Numbered from the stretch's first letter, positions 40,829 to 53,385 are shown. The stretch: DNA of 64,000 nucleotides from Jacaranda mimosifolia (GCA_018894105.1 CM032119.1:16881246-16945245); one strand, 5' to 3'. Made by a program: numbers and translations. Notes: generated from the sequence alone by a model not told the origin.

Positions 40829-41826
40829 TCTATACTATTATATATAACACAACAGTGTGGGATTCATAATTATGAAATTTTAATTTTAGTTGTGCAATTT
40901 TAGCCAAATGATAAATTCTTAGAATTTTGAGCATTTTAATTCATTTAAAAAAAATTATTATTTGTTTATTATTATCGCTAACAAATATCATTGTATCTTA
41001 TATCTAATTTTCTTTCATTCAAAATTTAAAATATATCTATCTATCTATACTATTATATACATAGCACAATAATGTGTAACTCATAATTGTGCAATTTTGA
41101 CCAAATTTTGAGTTTTGTAATTAAATTTAAAAATTAATTTTTAGTTATTAAATTTGATATTATTTATTCCTTTTAAAGATATCTAATTTTTTGAAATTAT
41201 TTTCCTAATTAGAATAATACTCTTTATTTATCTCTAATATCAAAAAAATTAGATTTCATCTACAAAATCTTTTCCATCTTTACTTTCAATATTGAAAGAT
41301 TTCTTAATCATTTGAACTCTATAGTTTAATAAGCCTTTCATGATTTTCTCTTATCTTTAATAATTAATTTCTATATATACCACTATAAGTCATTTTATTA
41401 TATTCTCATATTCTAGTATTTTTTTTCACTCTATTCTTTGTGTCCTCTTTATTTTCTAGCATTTTTTTTCTTCTATCTCTTTGTGTGCATCTTCAGTTCA
41501 TTGTTCAAAGTGTTTATTATTTATTTGATTTTATTGCTCACTTTTTTTTATTTCTTTTTCTTTTTTTTCCTGTTTATTTTAGGTATATTACATGATGGAA
41601 GAGATTTTTTTGATTTTATTGCTATAATTTTCTTTTCAACCTAAATAAAGTCTATCATTTAGCTTTTATTACTATTAAATCTGTAAATTTTTATATCCTT
41701 TTTGTTTATTACTTAGTTTATGTTATCAATTCATTTATTACGAGATTTATCAATTGCGCTTAATATTTTTAATTTAATTTAATTTTTATTAGTTATATTT
41801 TGCTCCTTAATTATTGATAAATTTTG
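40829..41826. repeat. Helitron-like AT-rich repeat, left copy
   Basis: It begins TCTATACTATTATATATAAC and contains a second start, CTATACTATTATATACATAGC, at 41045. The sequence from 40829 on is collinear with 62100-63118, sharing the words TAATTATGAAATTTT, TTGTGCAATTTT, TTTCATTCAAAATTTAAAATATATC and GTGTCCTCTTTATTTTCTAGC. It is cut at 41826 by the gypsy element and resumes at 57331. The TCTATACTATTATA-type start resembles plant Helitron 5' ends. No Rep/helicase is seen. Confidence 0.6.
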
Positions 41827-44678
41827 TGTAGCACCCCCTCTCGAGACAATCCCTAAGCTGAGATGCCACTCCAATTCAGTCTTAAATTAAAACCTACAAA
41901 AAGAATGATAGGCCCATGAAATTTTTCAAATTCACCAAGAACAACAATAGGCGTCAACTTAATCAAATTTTCAGAAAAGCACTAGATACAACCTAACATG
42001 TTCAATGAAATTATACATGTAGCAATTCTTAATTCAACTTACAAAACATAGCATCTCTATGTATAAGATACGATTCAAGAAAACCCAAAGCACACATGGT
42101 TACTAATCTATTACAAATATAGATTCCCTGTCCAAGCCAGATATCTGAGTCCATCACCTAATCCCTGCCTGAACAAAATCAGAATAACACAATCGGGTAA
42201 GTCTGAAAAACTTAGTGAGGGATAATGTAACACAAGCAATAAAGATTTGTCGAGGAAAAATAAACTCAACAAATCATCAATTAACAGTCAAAACAAGAAC
42301 AAATCATGATATGGGCATTTAGGATCAGATTACAAACATATCAAATTACAGGCACTCAGGATCATATTGCAAACATATTAGATTACAAGCAGTCATGATA
42401 CAGTCAGGCTTATCAGATTTTCCTTATTCCAGTCAGTTAGTCTATTCCAAGCATGATAGCCTAGTACAAACTTACCTAGCATGACGACTTAGTACAAACT
42501 TACAGAATACAATCAAAGTAGAACCAACCCGAATAATAGATACAACCAACAGATCAAAACAGTACATGTATACTAGATGTTCCTTATTCCAGTCAAAACG
42601 AACTTACCCATGACAACTTGGTACATAACTTACCCAAGCATGACAGCTTGGTACATAACTTACCCAAGCATGACGGCTTGGTACATAACTTACCCAAGCA
42701 TGACCACTTAGTACATAACTTACCCAAGCATGACGGCTTGGTGTACGGCAAAATGCCATTAGATAGATAGATAACCGAACAGTAACTAATAACAAAACGG
42801 TCAGATAACAGGGCAATCAAATTACAGGATAGTAACCGATAACAGAACAGTCAGACAACAAAACAGTCTGATAATAAAATGATAACCGATAACAGAACGG
42901 TCAGATAACAGAACAGTAACAGTTAACAGATCAATAACAGATAACAGGTGGGACCAGATACCAGGATAGTAACAGATAGCAGACGAGAGTTCTGGGCGCT
43001 AGAACAAATATACAAAGATCTTATTAGAGGCACAGTCAATGAAAACAACCAACACTCGGCATATAATAACAAATGATATCTCAATCAATTCATAGATTTC
43101 AATAATGAGATGTAGTACAGTACAGAAATCAGTCTAACCCTCTTAGAGGTTTATCACAATGATGGATAAGTGTAAGAAGTGCTAAATTAGCAGACCGTCA
43201 CCTTCGTAGCCTCAGAAAATGTAACCACAGTCAACAGTCTATTAGTCAGTAGGACCCGATTCTTCGTCACCTAACCAAAAGAGTAATTTACTGTCAAAAT
43301 TCCCATTCAACCTTAATAATAAAATTATACTATTAACAGTCTAAAATCACTAATTACTCGATTAATACGGTAGTTTTAGGGTTCAATCGGTACTATCGTT
43401 ATAGAACGTGCAATTAAGTTGTTATTACAAAAATATTTGCGGGGTTCATATCGATTCCAATAAAGGGACATAATCAGGTCCTTAATTACACATTTAACCT
43501 CACAATATTACGCTAAATCAATATTAACAGTCCAATTATCTTAAATAACCCAATTATTGCCACTTAGGTTTCAAATCCATAAAATCCTCAAATTAGGGTT
43601 TTTCATCTTCCAATTAACTCAGATAACCCAAAATTATCATATAATAATGCATATTTGGGTCCACTAAGTTACTACAATTACACATACATGATCCATATCT
43701 TAATTCTCATATCAATTTCTTACATTTTCTCAACAATACACAAGTTGCGGTAAGAAAAATAAACGGTACAAAGCTTTAAACTCAAATTTGGTCATTACCC
43801 AAAACTTCTTATCGAGATGTCAAAACCACAAACCAATTACACCACCACGATCATCGCGACGAGGCAAAAATACTTCCTCAGCTCTGCCATCGTGCCGCCG
43901 TCGGCAAAGATAGTCATCACTACCATTAAAAGGTGAGCCTCAGCTCACCCAACCTAACACCCAGGTTAATTTCTGCATCCACCGCCGAATTGATGCTCAA
44001 TTGGCCGCAAAAATGCCACCGTGCTAATTATTGCTCCGCCGATCACCCGTTCACAAAATTGAGGCCACCAACTCGTTCACCGAGTTGAACCCATCAAGGC
44101 CCATAACTTGGTCACGTCCAACAGTTGCCAGAGACGACTTACCCACCACCACCACCGCATGCTCAGCCTTCGACTTCAATTTTCGGCAGCTCACTGGTGA
44201 TCTTGAGCTGCATATGGTATCAAAAGGTTCCTAAGGAGGTAGGAAAGAGAATTGTGAGGTTGGTTTCCTATTTAAGGTCGTCACTAGAGATGAGGAGATA
44301 TGGTTGCAGGAGAGGAATGAAAAAAATAGGGAAGAGGTTTGATATATATACATATATTTTTCAACTTCACAGATTAACCCCAGAATTTCTGCTTGGCTTT
44401 CAATTCAATCCATCAAAGTTCAACCCACTTCGATTCTAGTCCCCCAACTCCTTAGTACCTCACATCCACTGATTTGACCCAAAATATTCCTGCTTTGACC
44501 CATAAAACTTTCCAAATGTTGGTCAATCAAGTCTTCTCGAATTGCGATTTAACCCAAAAACTTTCAATTTTCATGCAATTAAGTCCTTATTTATTTTTCG
44601 AGCCTTAAAATTTGACCAACCAATATCTTGATTTTTAAATCCTCACTTTCCAAAATACCAAATTTTAGGGGTATTACA
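41827..44678 (-). mobile_element. Ty3/gypsy LTR (3' LTR of minus-strand element)
   Basis: 2,852 bp starting TGTAGCACCCCC and ending GGGGTATTACA on the plus strand (read on the minus strand: TGTAATACCCC to GGTGCTACA). It is flanked on the left by TTTTG (41822-41826). On its inner side a purine-rich PPT follows (minus-strand CTTTTAAGAGGGGGAGTG, 44679-44696). A GC-rich part at about 43850-44230 contrasts with AT-rich remaining sequence and is shared with the other two LTR copies in the window. Confidence 0.9.
42602..42745. repeat. 30-bp tandem repeat within the gypsy LTR
   Basis: Five units of ACTTACCCAAGCATGACGGC with TTGGTACATA, the first lacking 4 bp. Degenerate relatives (CATGATAGCCTAGTACAAAC, CATGACGACTTAGTACAAAC) precede it at 42450-42510. 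A second degenerate array of GATAACAGAACAGTCAG words follows at about 42800-42985. Confidence 0.9.
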
Positions 44679-44696
44679 CACTCCCCCTCTTAAAAG

Positions 44697-45575
44697 AATC
44701 TGGTCCGCAGATTTTCATCTGAGTACTATTCTGATTGGCAGAAAATAAGTAGATTTAGTCAATCAATCTATAATATCTTTTCATCTCATTTTGCTAGACT
44801 TGCCTCTTCAAGTCCCGATACATCTTCGTACCTCTCGGATGCATCGTATATCTTAACTTGTGTGCCTCATCTAACAACCTCTCTTTCACTTCTTCTGGCA
44901 CATATATTTTCTTTCAAAACAAAAGACTACCTTGGTTATTAATATTAAACTCAGACTCTCCAAAACTTTCGACCTTTTCCTTCTTTTTCATTATCCATAT
45001 ATCATTGACTTGGGGCTCGTCGCATTTCATCTTATAATTTGGACTGCACTTATCTCTACAATCCCACTTGCTGTATTTATTTCACCACAACACTCGTTCT
45101 TAGGCTTTTTGATACTTCTCTTCCTAGTAAGTGAGCCATCCCAGTCCTTTGGCTCAAGGCATTGGTCACCACATTTGCCTTTTCGAGTGATAGGTGATGG
45201 AAGAATCATAGTCTTCTAGAATTTCCATCATTCAGCTCTGTCTCATGTTTATATCCCCATTCCAGTCAAAAGGTTGACCTTTCTAAGTTAATTTAGTCAA
45301 CATGTCAGCTATTTCGGAGAAGTTCTGCACAAATCTTCGTTAATAGCCGAAAAAACCCAGAAAACTACAAACTTCTATCACGTTTTTTGATCTTTTATAG
45401 TTGACTATTGCCTCTATCTTAGAGGGATCAACCTCTACTCCACCTTGGGAAATAGTATGCCCAAGAAAAGCTACTTTCTCTATCCAAAATTTGCACTTAC
45501 AAACTTTGCATACAACTTATGCTCTTTCTCAGGGCTCCAAGAATCATGCATAAATGCTCTGCATGGTCTTTTCTA
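44697..45575 (-). pseudogene. Ty3/gypsy pol remnant (RT end, RNase H scrap, integrase start)
   Basis: Reading from 45575 downward: HAEHLCMILGALR, a frameshift, LYAKFVSANFG, AFLGHTISQGGVEVDPSKIE, then RRFVQNFSEIADMLT, the C-terminal part of a Ty3/gypsy reverse transcriptase. Then KGQPFDWNGD and, after loss of most of RNase H, KANVVTNALSQRTG. The integrase zinc region follows (LLDEAHKLRYTMHPRGTKMY), and a terminal MKICGPDSFKRG runs into the PPT. The upstream RT, protease and gag, and most of the integrase, are deleted. Multiple stops. The order fits the RT-RH-IN arrangement of Ty3/gypsy. Confidence 0.85.
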
Positions 45576-45579
45576 GTCT

Positions 45580-46828
45580 TCAAAAAATGTAACCACACTT
45601 AGCAGTTTACTAGTCTACGGGACCCAATTCTTTGTCACCTAACCAAAAAAGTAATTTACTGTCAAAATTCCCATTCAACCCTGATAATATAATTATATTA
45701 TTAACAGTCTAAAATCACTAATTACTCGATTAATATGAAATTTTAGGGTTCGATCGGTACTATTGTTATAGAACGTGTTAATTAAGCTGTTATTACGAAA
45801 ATATTTATGGGGTTCGTATCGGTTCCTGTAAAGGGATATAATTTGGTCCTTAATTATATATTTAACCTCGCAATATTACATCAAATCAATATTAACAGTC
45901 CAATTATCTTAAATAACCCAATTATTGCCACTTAGGTTTCAAATCCATAAAATCCTCAAATTAGGGTTTTTATCTTCCAATTAACTTAGGCAACCCAAAA
46001 TTATCATATAATAATGCAAATCCGGGTCCACTAAGTTACTACAATTACACATGCATAATCTATATCTTAATTCCCTTATCAAATTCTTACATCTTCTCAA
46101 TAATACACAAGTTGCGGTATGAAAAATAAATTGTACAAAGCTTTAAACCAAAATCCTGTCATTACCTAAAACTTCGTATCAAGATGTCGAAACCACAAAC
46201 CAATTACACCACCAATATCGTTGTGACGAGGCAAAGATTCTGCCTTAACTCCTCTACCGCACCCCCGCCGAAGATAGTCACCACCCCCGCCAAAAGGTGC
46301 GCCTCAGCTTACCCAACCCAACGCTCAGGTTAATTTTTGCATTTACCGCTGAATTGATGCTCAATTTGCCAAAAAATGCTACCGCACTCCATCACACTAA
46401 TTACTATTTCGCCAATCATCGATTCACAAAATTGAGGTCACCAACTCGTTCACCGAGCTAAACCCGCCAAGACACATACACCTTGGTCTTGTCCAATAAT
46501 GACCGAAGATGAGCTACCCGCCACCACCGCGAGCTCACCCTTCGGCTTCAGTTTCGAGAAGCTCATTGGCGATCTCGAGCTGCGCATGGTATCAAAATGT
46601 TCTTAAGGAAGTAGGGAAGAGATTGGTTAGGTTGGTTTCCTATTTTGAGCCGTTGTAGAGAGGATGAGATGTGGTGGTGGGAGAAGAATGAAGAAAATAG
46701 GGGGAGTTTATACATATATTTTCTAACTTCACAGATTGACCCCAGAATTTCTGCTCGGCTTTCAATTTAGTCCCTTAATGTTCAACCCACTTCAATTCCA
46801 GTCCCCCAACTCCTTAGTGCCTTATATC
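45580..46828 (-). mobile_element. Partial gypsy LTR, first part of split distal LTR
   Basis: Matches the intact LTR from about 43207 onward (AAAATGTAACCACA, then ACCTAACCAAAA-AGTAATTTACTGTC). It begins abruptly next to the pol remnant, so a deletion removed everything from RT through the first 1.38 kb of this LTR. It is interrupted at 46828 by the copia element, leaving the last 215 bp at 57116-57330. Confidence 0.9.
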
Positions 46829-49055
46829 TGTTGGAATAGTGCCCGACAAGCTAATTGGATTGGCCTTCTAAAAGCTATTTCCTTGTAAAATAATCTTGAT
46901 TGAATGATAATTTTTATATGACCATCTTCATCTTATGCTTCATATTACTTCACTTGCATTCGGATGAAGCCCTTGATCACACATGACTACGGGACTTAGT
47001 TTGATAACCATGGAATAAGTCTTGCACGGTCGTGATCTCAAATCTTCCAAGTCATGGTATCTTACAAGATGGGGCATCTAAGATCCGGACAGACTTGTAC
47101 CAACGATGCAAAAATCCAAGAGTTGGATATTACTCCGTTCCATGAGCAATCTGTATAAGATACGGGTGCATGTTAATGGGTGCTTGTTAGAGAACAAGGC
47201 ACTGAACACCCTCCGGAGAATCTACTAGATAGTCATAGCGGCAAGTCGGTAGTGGTTAATTCTCCCACTTATGCTAGTGCATATTATTAATCCTCTGACC
47301 TGAGGATTTATGGTGACCTTGTGTCCGGTCCTCATGCTTTGACTCTTCCTTGACCACTTAGCAGGTCTTTCGGGTTGAGGTTGGGTATGAGCTACTTGGC
47401 ATGGAGGTTTCTGAGATCCAATATGGAATCCGAATCCTCGCTTTTGTGAAGGACGAGTGCATCTCCTATTTATTATATAATGATAGATTCCAAGAAATCC
47501 TTGCGCAAGGTGGGGTGACAATTTGGAAAAGGAATTTTCCAAAGGTGAGGTCACACAAGGGAATCGAACATTGAGAATAGAGACATAATATTGAGGCTAT
47601 TAGAGAGCCGACAAATATCTTGCCCTAGGCCTCTTTCGGGAGATAGGAGATGGAATTACCGTATTTGCATGGTACGCGTAGAGCTATGATTGTTCTCCAG
47701 AATTTTCATTTCAGCCAATTAATTGGGCTCCATGAGCTTGAGGTTGGACCTCGACCATGGAGATTGGGTACTCTTCAAGCAATGAGATTAATTGAATTGA
47801 GTCGATTAGTTTAAAAGGAGTTTTAAACTAAATGAATATGAGATATTCAAAAGTCACAAAGAGTTATGAGCCCATGTCCAATGAATGGTAGAACCCATTG
47901 GGTCACACACAAAAGCCAAATAGCTTCCAAAATTGGTGGAGCAATTTTCCAAGTGTTGGAAAAATCACCCTTGGGTGACCGATTTTCAAAGGTCCAATTC
48001 GACAGTCAAATTTGGTTTGATTAATTTAAGTGTTAGATTAATCAACTAATTTGAGAGTTAAATTAGACCAATAGTTAAGGAGTTAATTATTTGGTACCAT
48101 GGTTGACCATCAATTGGACAAGTTGACTTAAAGAGTTAAGTTGACTAACTTAAGCTTAAGAGTTAAGCTTGTTTGATTTAAGAGTTAATTCAAAGGTTAA
48201 TTAATTAAATTAAACACTTTAATTTAATTAATGGAAAGAATACTTTTGGAGGGAAAATTTAAATAAATTGTTTATTTAAATTAGCATCTTAATTAATTTG
48301 GAATCGGATTCCAAATGAAATTGAAATGCACTTGAAATTCAAGTAAGACTTGAATTTGAATTTTGCCAACTTGGCATGCCACTTGGGCTGTCATCTTGAG
48401 GAAGGTGTGATGCTAACTAGCATCACACCTTCCACCCTCTATATATAGATATAGAGAGCATGCAAAATTCGAAAATAAGCTGATGAAAAGTGTGAGAATT
48501 AGATTCTTGCATTCCCTCCAAAATCTCTCTCTCCATGCATTGAATCATGAGTTGAAGCTTTGCATTCCTTCTTCTTCCCAACCTGAAAATTGACCTCCTC
48601 TATCTCATTTTCTCCTCTCTAACTCCAGCTTCTAGTGAGGGGAAATTGAAAGATTGTTTGGTGTGTGGATCGTTTCAATAGAGGCAAGGAGATTGACTTG
48701 CTCAATTTTGGAGATCCACCTACAGTAGCTTCCGGTTAGCGATCCAGAGGGTTTTTTGGCTCCAATTTTTCACAGTATCTTTCCTTATGTGTAGAGGTGT
48801 TCTAGATTTAATTTCGTGAATTTTGGAGCAGTTTAGCTTGGATATTTATTGTCATCCTTCTGCTGTGCCAGATCTAGACAATTTTTGGACTCGTGAGAGA
48901 TAGTTGATCTTCTCCTTAATTTTGAGCTACTAGAGGTAATTCTTCATCCTAATCTAGATCTATAGCCTGTATAGATCCTTGGGAGCTCGAGTAGCTTAGT
49001 TTATTTCATGCTTATGAATGTTGATTTATGGATCCTAATGCTACTCTAGCCTGCA
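46829..49055 (+). mobile_element. Ty1/copia 5' LTR
   Basis: 2,227 bp, TGTTGGAATAGTGCCCGACA to CTCTAGCCTGCA. It is preceded by ATATC (46824-46828), repeated after the 3' LTR. TATATATAGATATAGAG at about 48440 is a TATA-box candidate in both LTRs, followed by a leader-like pyrimidine-rich part. It differs from the 3' LTR by scattered substitutions and by an extra block near 48885-48930. Confidence 0.95.
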
Positions 49056-49057
49056 AG

Positions 49058-49070
49058 TGGTATCAGAGCC
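49058..49070 (+). other. Primer binding site
   Basis: TGGTATCAGAGCC, two bases after the 5' LTR, is complementary to the 3' end of plant initiator methionine tRNA, the usual primer for Ty1/copia reverse transcription. Confidence 0.9.
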
Positions 49071-51040
49071 ATTTTCATGCTATGTTTTGGATTATTGTTT
49101 GATTGATTCATGTGATGAATTGATTAATATCTCCAAACACTGGATTCTAGCCATAGATTGGAGTGTTTGGATGATGATGCTTGTGGCTATATTGCTTGAT
49201 GAATTGATAGCATGCTATTACGTGATTTAAGTGTTGATTCATGTTTTAGTATGTTTCAATTCATAGTGATACATATTGAATGTTGATTTAGCATTTATTG
49301 ATGTTATATGGTGATATAGCATGTTGATATTTGATCAAAAGAGTTTTGGTCATTTTTGGATCCAATTTGATTGGAGTTGTATTGGAAGTTTTTGAAGAAT
49401 TTGATTCTTGCTTTCTCTAATTTTTGAAGGCATGGTTGAGCACTTGAATTTCCTTTTTTTAATAGAGGTTTTAAATCTAGAAATTTATCTATAATGTGTG
49501 TTTTAGTGTTGAGAACATGTGCTAAAAGTATTGTTGCATGAAAGTTGAGTGGAAAAGCACTTGATTCACTTGGAAGCCCCAAAATAGGGGGCTGCCGAGC
49601 AGCAGTCGGGCGCTGTGCGCACGGCCTACCTAGTCGTGCACCCAGGCTGGGCGACAACCCTTGTTTTGTGGTTTTGGTGAATTTTGAGTATTTTTCCTAT
49701 TCCTTTTGTGCTTAAAATGTTTTTGCACCACACATGATAGATGCACAAATGTTGTGCAAGTTCTCAAAATTATGTTTGACATTTTTGAATGCCTTTGAAA
49801 ATTGGTTAAAGTTCATCTTCCAATAATGTCATAAATTTTATGCTTGTTCAATTATTTGTTTATGAGATAAGCATTTAATTGATGGAATTAATTGTTAATT
49901 CTAGATTTGTTTATTGTTCATTTAATTATTGAATGGATGATGAATGAATGAGGATGATCATGAGCCTTTAATATTGATTTTGTTGTTTCAAGTTGTTGAA
50001 ATGGGTTGTATTAAATTGAGGCTTGCATGCCTCTGATTTTCTATCTTGTAATTGTTATGAGAGTAGAATAACTAGAAGTGAGGATTTCCTATTCATGTAA
50101 AAGTTACATGGAGCAATGGAGGCCAATGGAGGCATGGAGACCTTTGAAGGCGCATGAATGTATGGGATACACTCATGTAATGGCTAGATTTAATCAACCC
50201 ACCTAAAATCAACTAGGTGGTGCACCTATAGCTCTAAGTGCACCACTTGGTTAGGCCCATGGTCATCCTACCCTAGGAGCATGCTAGGCGCATTTACTTA
50301 TTTATGCTTTTCATATCCTATTGATGTATGAGATACATGGTTAGGATATAGAAAACCTAAATAAGAAGATAAAATGATGAGATCTTTGCAAGCGCAACCC
50401 TCCACTTAGAATGTCTAAGTGTGTTTTTTCAAATATTAAGTTAAAATGGATACAAATTAAAAGAGTTTTAATTAATCCAAGCCTTCTACCAATAGTATAT
50501 GGCATGACGATGCTACCACCTTTATATGATATACATCCGGTCACAGGGGTCATGCTTAGGTGGAAAGTTGTGACCATATACTTTGCATGAGATGCACCTT
50601 TAACTTAGGAACGCCCACACATTATACATCTGGTCACGGGGGATGTTGTGGTGCCCGTCTCGAATCAAAGATTGATTGCTAAGTTTGACTTAACACCGCA
50701 TAATGTAGAGGTCGTCCATCAGGGGATCTATATGAAATGGTGAGGCGAAATATATCAAGAGTTGCATGAGATGCAATTAGCAAAAGTTGCTTACCTTTAG
50801 ATTGCTCGTGGATATACATCCGGTCACGGGGGTCCACTTGCAAGTCTTTAGGGTCTTGATTCTCACTAGAAAATATGATTTCCTGAATTCTTCTAGAGGG
50901 TGAGGATTTGATAAAATAGTGGGAGAAAAACATGCTTGAAAGACCGTAAACATGTTTTTAATATCAAATCAATCATATGCTTATACTCTTTTTTTGCCTC
51001 TTGTAGATTTTTGAAATCTTCAATGAAAAATGGTTAAAAT
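49071..51040 (+). other. Long untranslated leader of the copia element
   Basis: About 2 kb between the PBS and gag with no sustained ORF on the sense strand. The word ATACATCCGGTCACGGGGG recurs at about 50531, 50624 and 50813, and GCATGAGATGCA at 50586 and 50765. This implies a degenerate tandem structure with a spacing near 93-95 bp. Possible roles (packaging signal, translation control) are speculation. Confidence 0.6.
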
Positions 51041-52084
51041 CCACTTGCAAGCATCTTGGAAACCAATAAACTAACCAGGCCAAACTTCTAAGATTGGTTA
51101 AGGAACCTTAAGATCATTCTTGACCCTGAAAAGCGGACTTACATCCTTGATCAAAGTCCTATGGACACACTTGGTGATGACACTACCGACGCACAACGTG
51201 AAATGTTCACTAAATTTGTAGATGATGATCAACAAGCGAGGTGTGTCATGATGGCATCCATGTCCAATGAGCTCCAAAAGACTCATAAGCACATGAAACA
51301 TGCTCGAGAGATTTATGTGCACTTACAAGAGTTGTATGGTGTACAAAGTAGACACAAAAGGTTCGCTTTGTTTAAAGAGCTCTTTAGGGCAAGGATGAGT
51401 GAAGGGTCTAATGTCCATGATCATGGCCTCAAGATGATTGGACTCATCAAGAAGCTTGGACTGTTGGATGTAGTCATGGATAATGACCTTTACATGGATT
51501 TGATCCTACAATCATTACCATCGTCATATGATCAATTCGTTATGAACTTCAATATGTCCAAGCAAGATGTTAAGATTAACGAATTGATCAATATGCTTGT
51601 GACGGCGGAGGCAATTATGAGAAAGGAAAAACCCCTTATGCCTGCATCCTCCTTCAAGTCGAAAGGCCCTAGAGGTCCTAGAAAGGGAGGTAAGAGGAAG
51701 AAGAGTTCTTCCTCGAAAGGGAAACAACCTGAGAAAAGTTCTGGGAGGGTTAAGAAGAAGGTTAAAACCGAAGCTAATTGTTTCCACTGTGGCGAAAAGG
51801 GGCATTGGAAAAGAAATTGCAAAGCCTTCCTTGTAACCCTTGAGAAGGGTATGTACTTTATTGAAGTACACATGACGACTACTTTTTCTACATGGGTATT
51901 TGATACCGCATTCGGTTCTCACCTTTGTAATTCATTACAGGGGATAGACAGAAAAAAGAGTCTTTGTGAAGGGGATATGATCCACTGCCTAGGAAATAGA
52001 GCAAGAGTTGCTGCCACTTTCCAAGGCATTATCAAGTTAGACTTGGGGAATGCTTGCATTATACTGTGTACCCCACCTTGTTAA
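51041..52084 (+). pseudogene. copia gag and protease region
   Basis: The gag frame starts before the internal Met at 51161: NF, a TAA stop (51089-51091), then DWLRNLKIILDPEKRTYILD reads straight into MDTLGDDTTDAQREMFTKFV. The capsid-like part continues to about 51640 (LYMDLILQSLPSSYDQFVMN), then a basic linker and the CCHC knuckle CFHCGEKGHWKRNC (51780-51822). The protease motif appears as WVFDTAFGSHLCN (51894-51932): DTG/DTS is changed to DTA, so the enzyme would be inactive even without the early stop. The frame ends at 52084. Order and motifs are typical of Ty1/copia. Confidence 0.9.
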
Positions 52085-53290
52085 GAGCATTGTTTCAATT
52101 CCCATTCTTGATAATGACGGATTTGATTTTTCTATATCGAATGGGAAATTGATGACATTAAAGAATAGTTCTTTAATTGCTCAAGGTACATTAATAAATG
52201 TATTGTACATACTTGATTCTCAACCTTCACTGATGCACATTCAATCAAGTAAAAGAAAATTAGATATTCAAGAAGATGCCATTCTTTAGCATGCAAGACT
52301 TGGTCATATCTCTAAGAATAGGATAAGCAAGTTAGAAGCTCTCAAAGCACTAAATATTAGTGGCATTGAGGACCTTCCTACTTGTGAATCTTGTTTAAAG
52401 GAAAAAATGACCAAAGCTCCTTTTGTAGGACAAACGGAGCACTCCACAAGTCTTTTGGATTTGATCCATACGGATGTTTGTGGACCACTAAGAATTAGTG
52501 GGAAAGGAGGTTATTCCTTCTTCATCACCTTCATCGATGACTTTAGTCAGTACAAACATGTGTTTCTTATGAAGAACAAGTTCGAAGCCTTTGAAAAGTT
52601 CAAATAGTATAGGAATGAAGTAGAAAAGCAATTGGGGCTAAGTATTAAAGCTCTTCAATCGGATCGAGGGGGAGAATACTTGAGCATCGAATTCATGGAT
52701 TATCTAAAAGATAATGGGATTTTCTCTCAATAGACTCCACTTGGCACACCCAAACTCAATGGAGTAGCTGAAAGGAGAAATCATACCTTATTGGACATGG
52801 TACGTTCTATAATGAGTTTTTCCAATGTGCCTATATCTTTTTGGGGATACGCCTTACATATAGTAGTGAAGCTACTGAATATAGTACCTTCAAAGTCGGT
52901 GCCCAAAATACTATATGAGATATGGCATGGCAAAGCACCCTCTTACCATAATCTTAAGGTTTGGGGATCTCCCGTGTACGTGAGACGGACAGTGGGAGAT
53001 AAGTTGGATAGTAGATCCACCTTGTGCAAGTTTGTGGGATACCCTAGAGAGTCTATGGGTTACTACTTTTATGATCCCTTGGAACAAAAGGTGTTTGTCT
53101 CGAGGAACGCCCACTTTTTTGAAAAGTAATTTTTATTAGATAGAAATGGCATTGTTGTTGAACTTGATGAAGCTCAAGATGATCATGAAATCCCACAAGC
53201 TGTGGAAACAAGTGAGCAAGTAAATCCTTGTACACAACCTCTATGTAGGTCAGACCGAATCAAGAAGCAACCCGAAAGGTTTGGATTCCT
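52085..53290 (+). pseudogene. copia integrase region
   Basis: Reads the pre-integrase HHCC zinc motif (HARLGHISKNRISKLE ... CESC, 52290-52400). The catalytic core follows, with LIHTDVCGPLRISGKGGYSF (first Asp, about 52465), FIDDFSQY, QSDRGGEY (second Asp, about 52660) and LNGVAERRNHTLLDMVRS (catalytic Glu, about 52768). VWGSPVYVRRTVGDKLDSRS and KFVGYPRESMGYYFYDP lead to the C-terminal part. In-frame stops at 52605-52607, 52731-52733 and 53127-53129. Frame changes relative to gag near 52050-52090. Confidence 0.9.
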
Positions 53291-53385
53291 TCATGATATG
53301 GGCTAATCGGATGATGATCTGAAGACCTATGGGAAGCTATGTTGGACATAGATTCGGGACGTTGGCTTGAAGCCATGAGATATGA

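Noticed and set aside
42602..42745. Regular 30-bp repeats considered as a CRISPR-like array
   Set aside because: Units are contiguous without unique spacers and lie in a plant LTR; this is a minisatellite.
42593..42820. Repetitive CLGKLCTK-type ORFs on the minus strand
   Set aside because: Produced by the 30-bp tandem repeat within the gypsy LTR, whose unit length is divisible by three.
47225..47554. 109-codon antisense ORF present in both copia LTRs (also 55301-55630)
   Set aside because: The two copies differ at about 21 of 109 residues, most being amino-acid changing, which shows no purifying selection. Its presence in both LTRs follows from LTR duplication.
49304..49657. 117-codon minus-strand ORF in the copia leader
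   Set aside because: No domain, antisense within untranslated leader, and low-complexity ends; no support for a gene.
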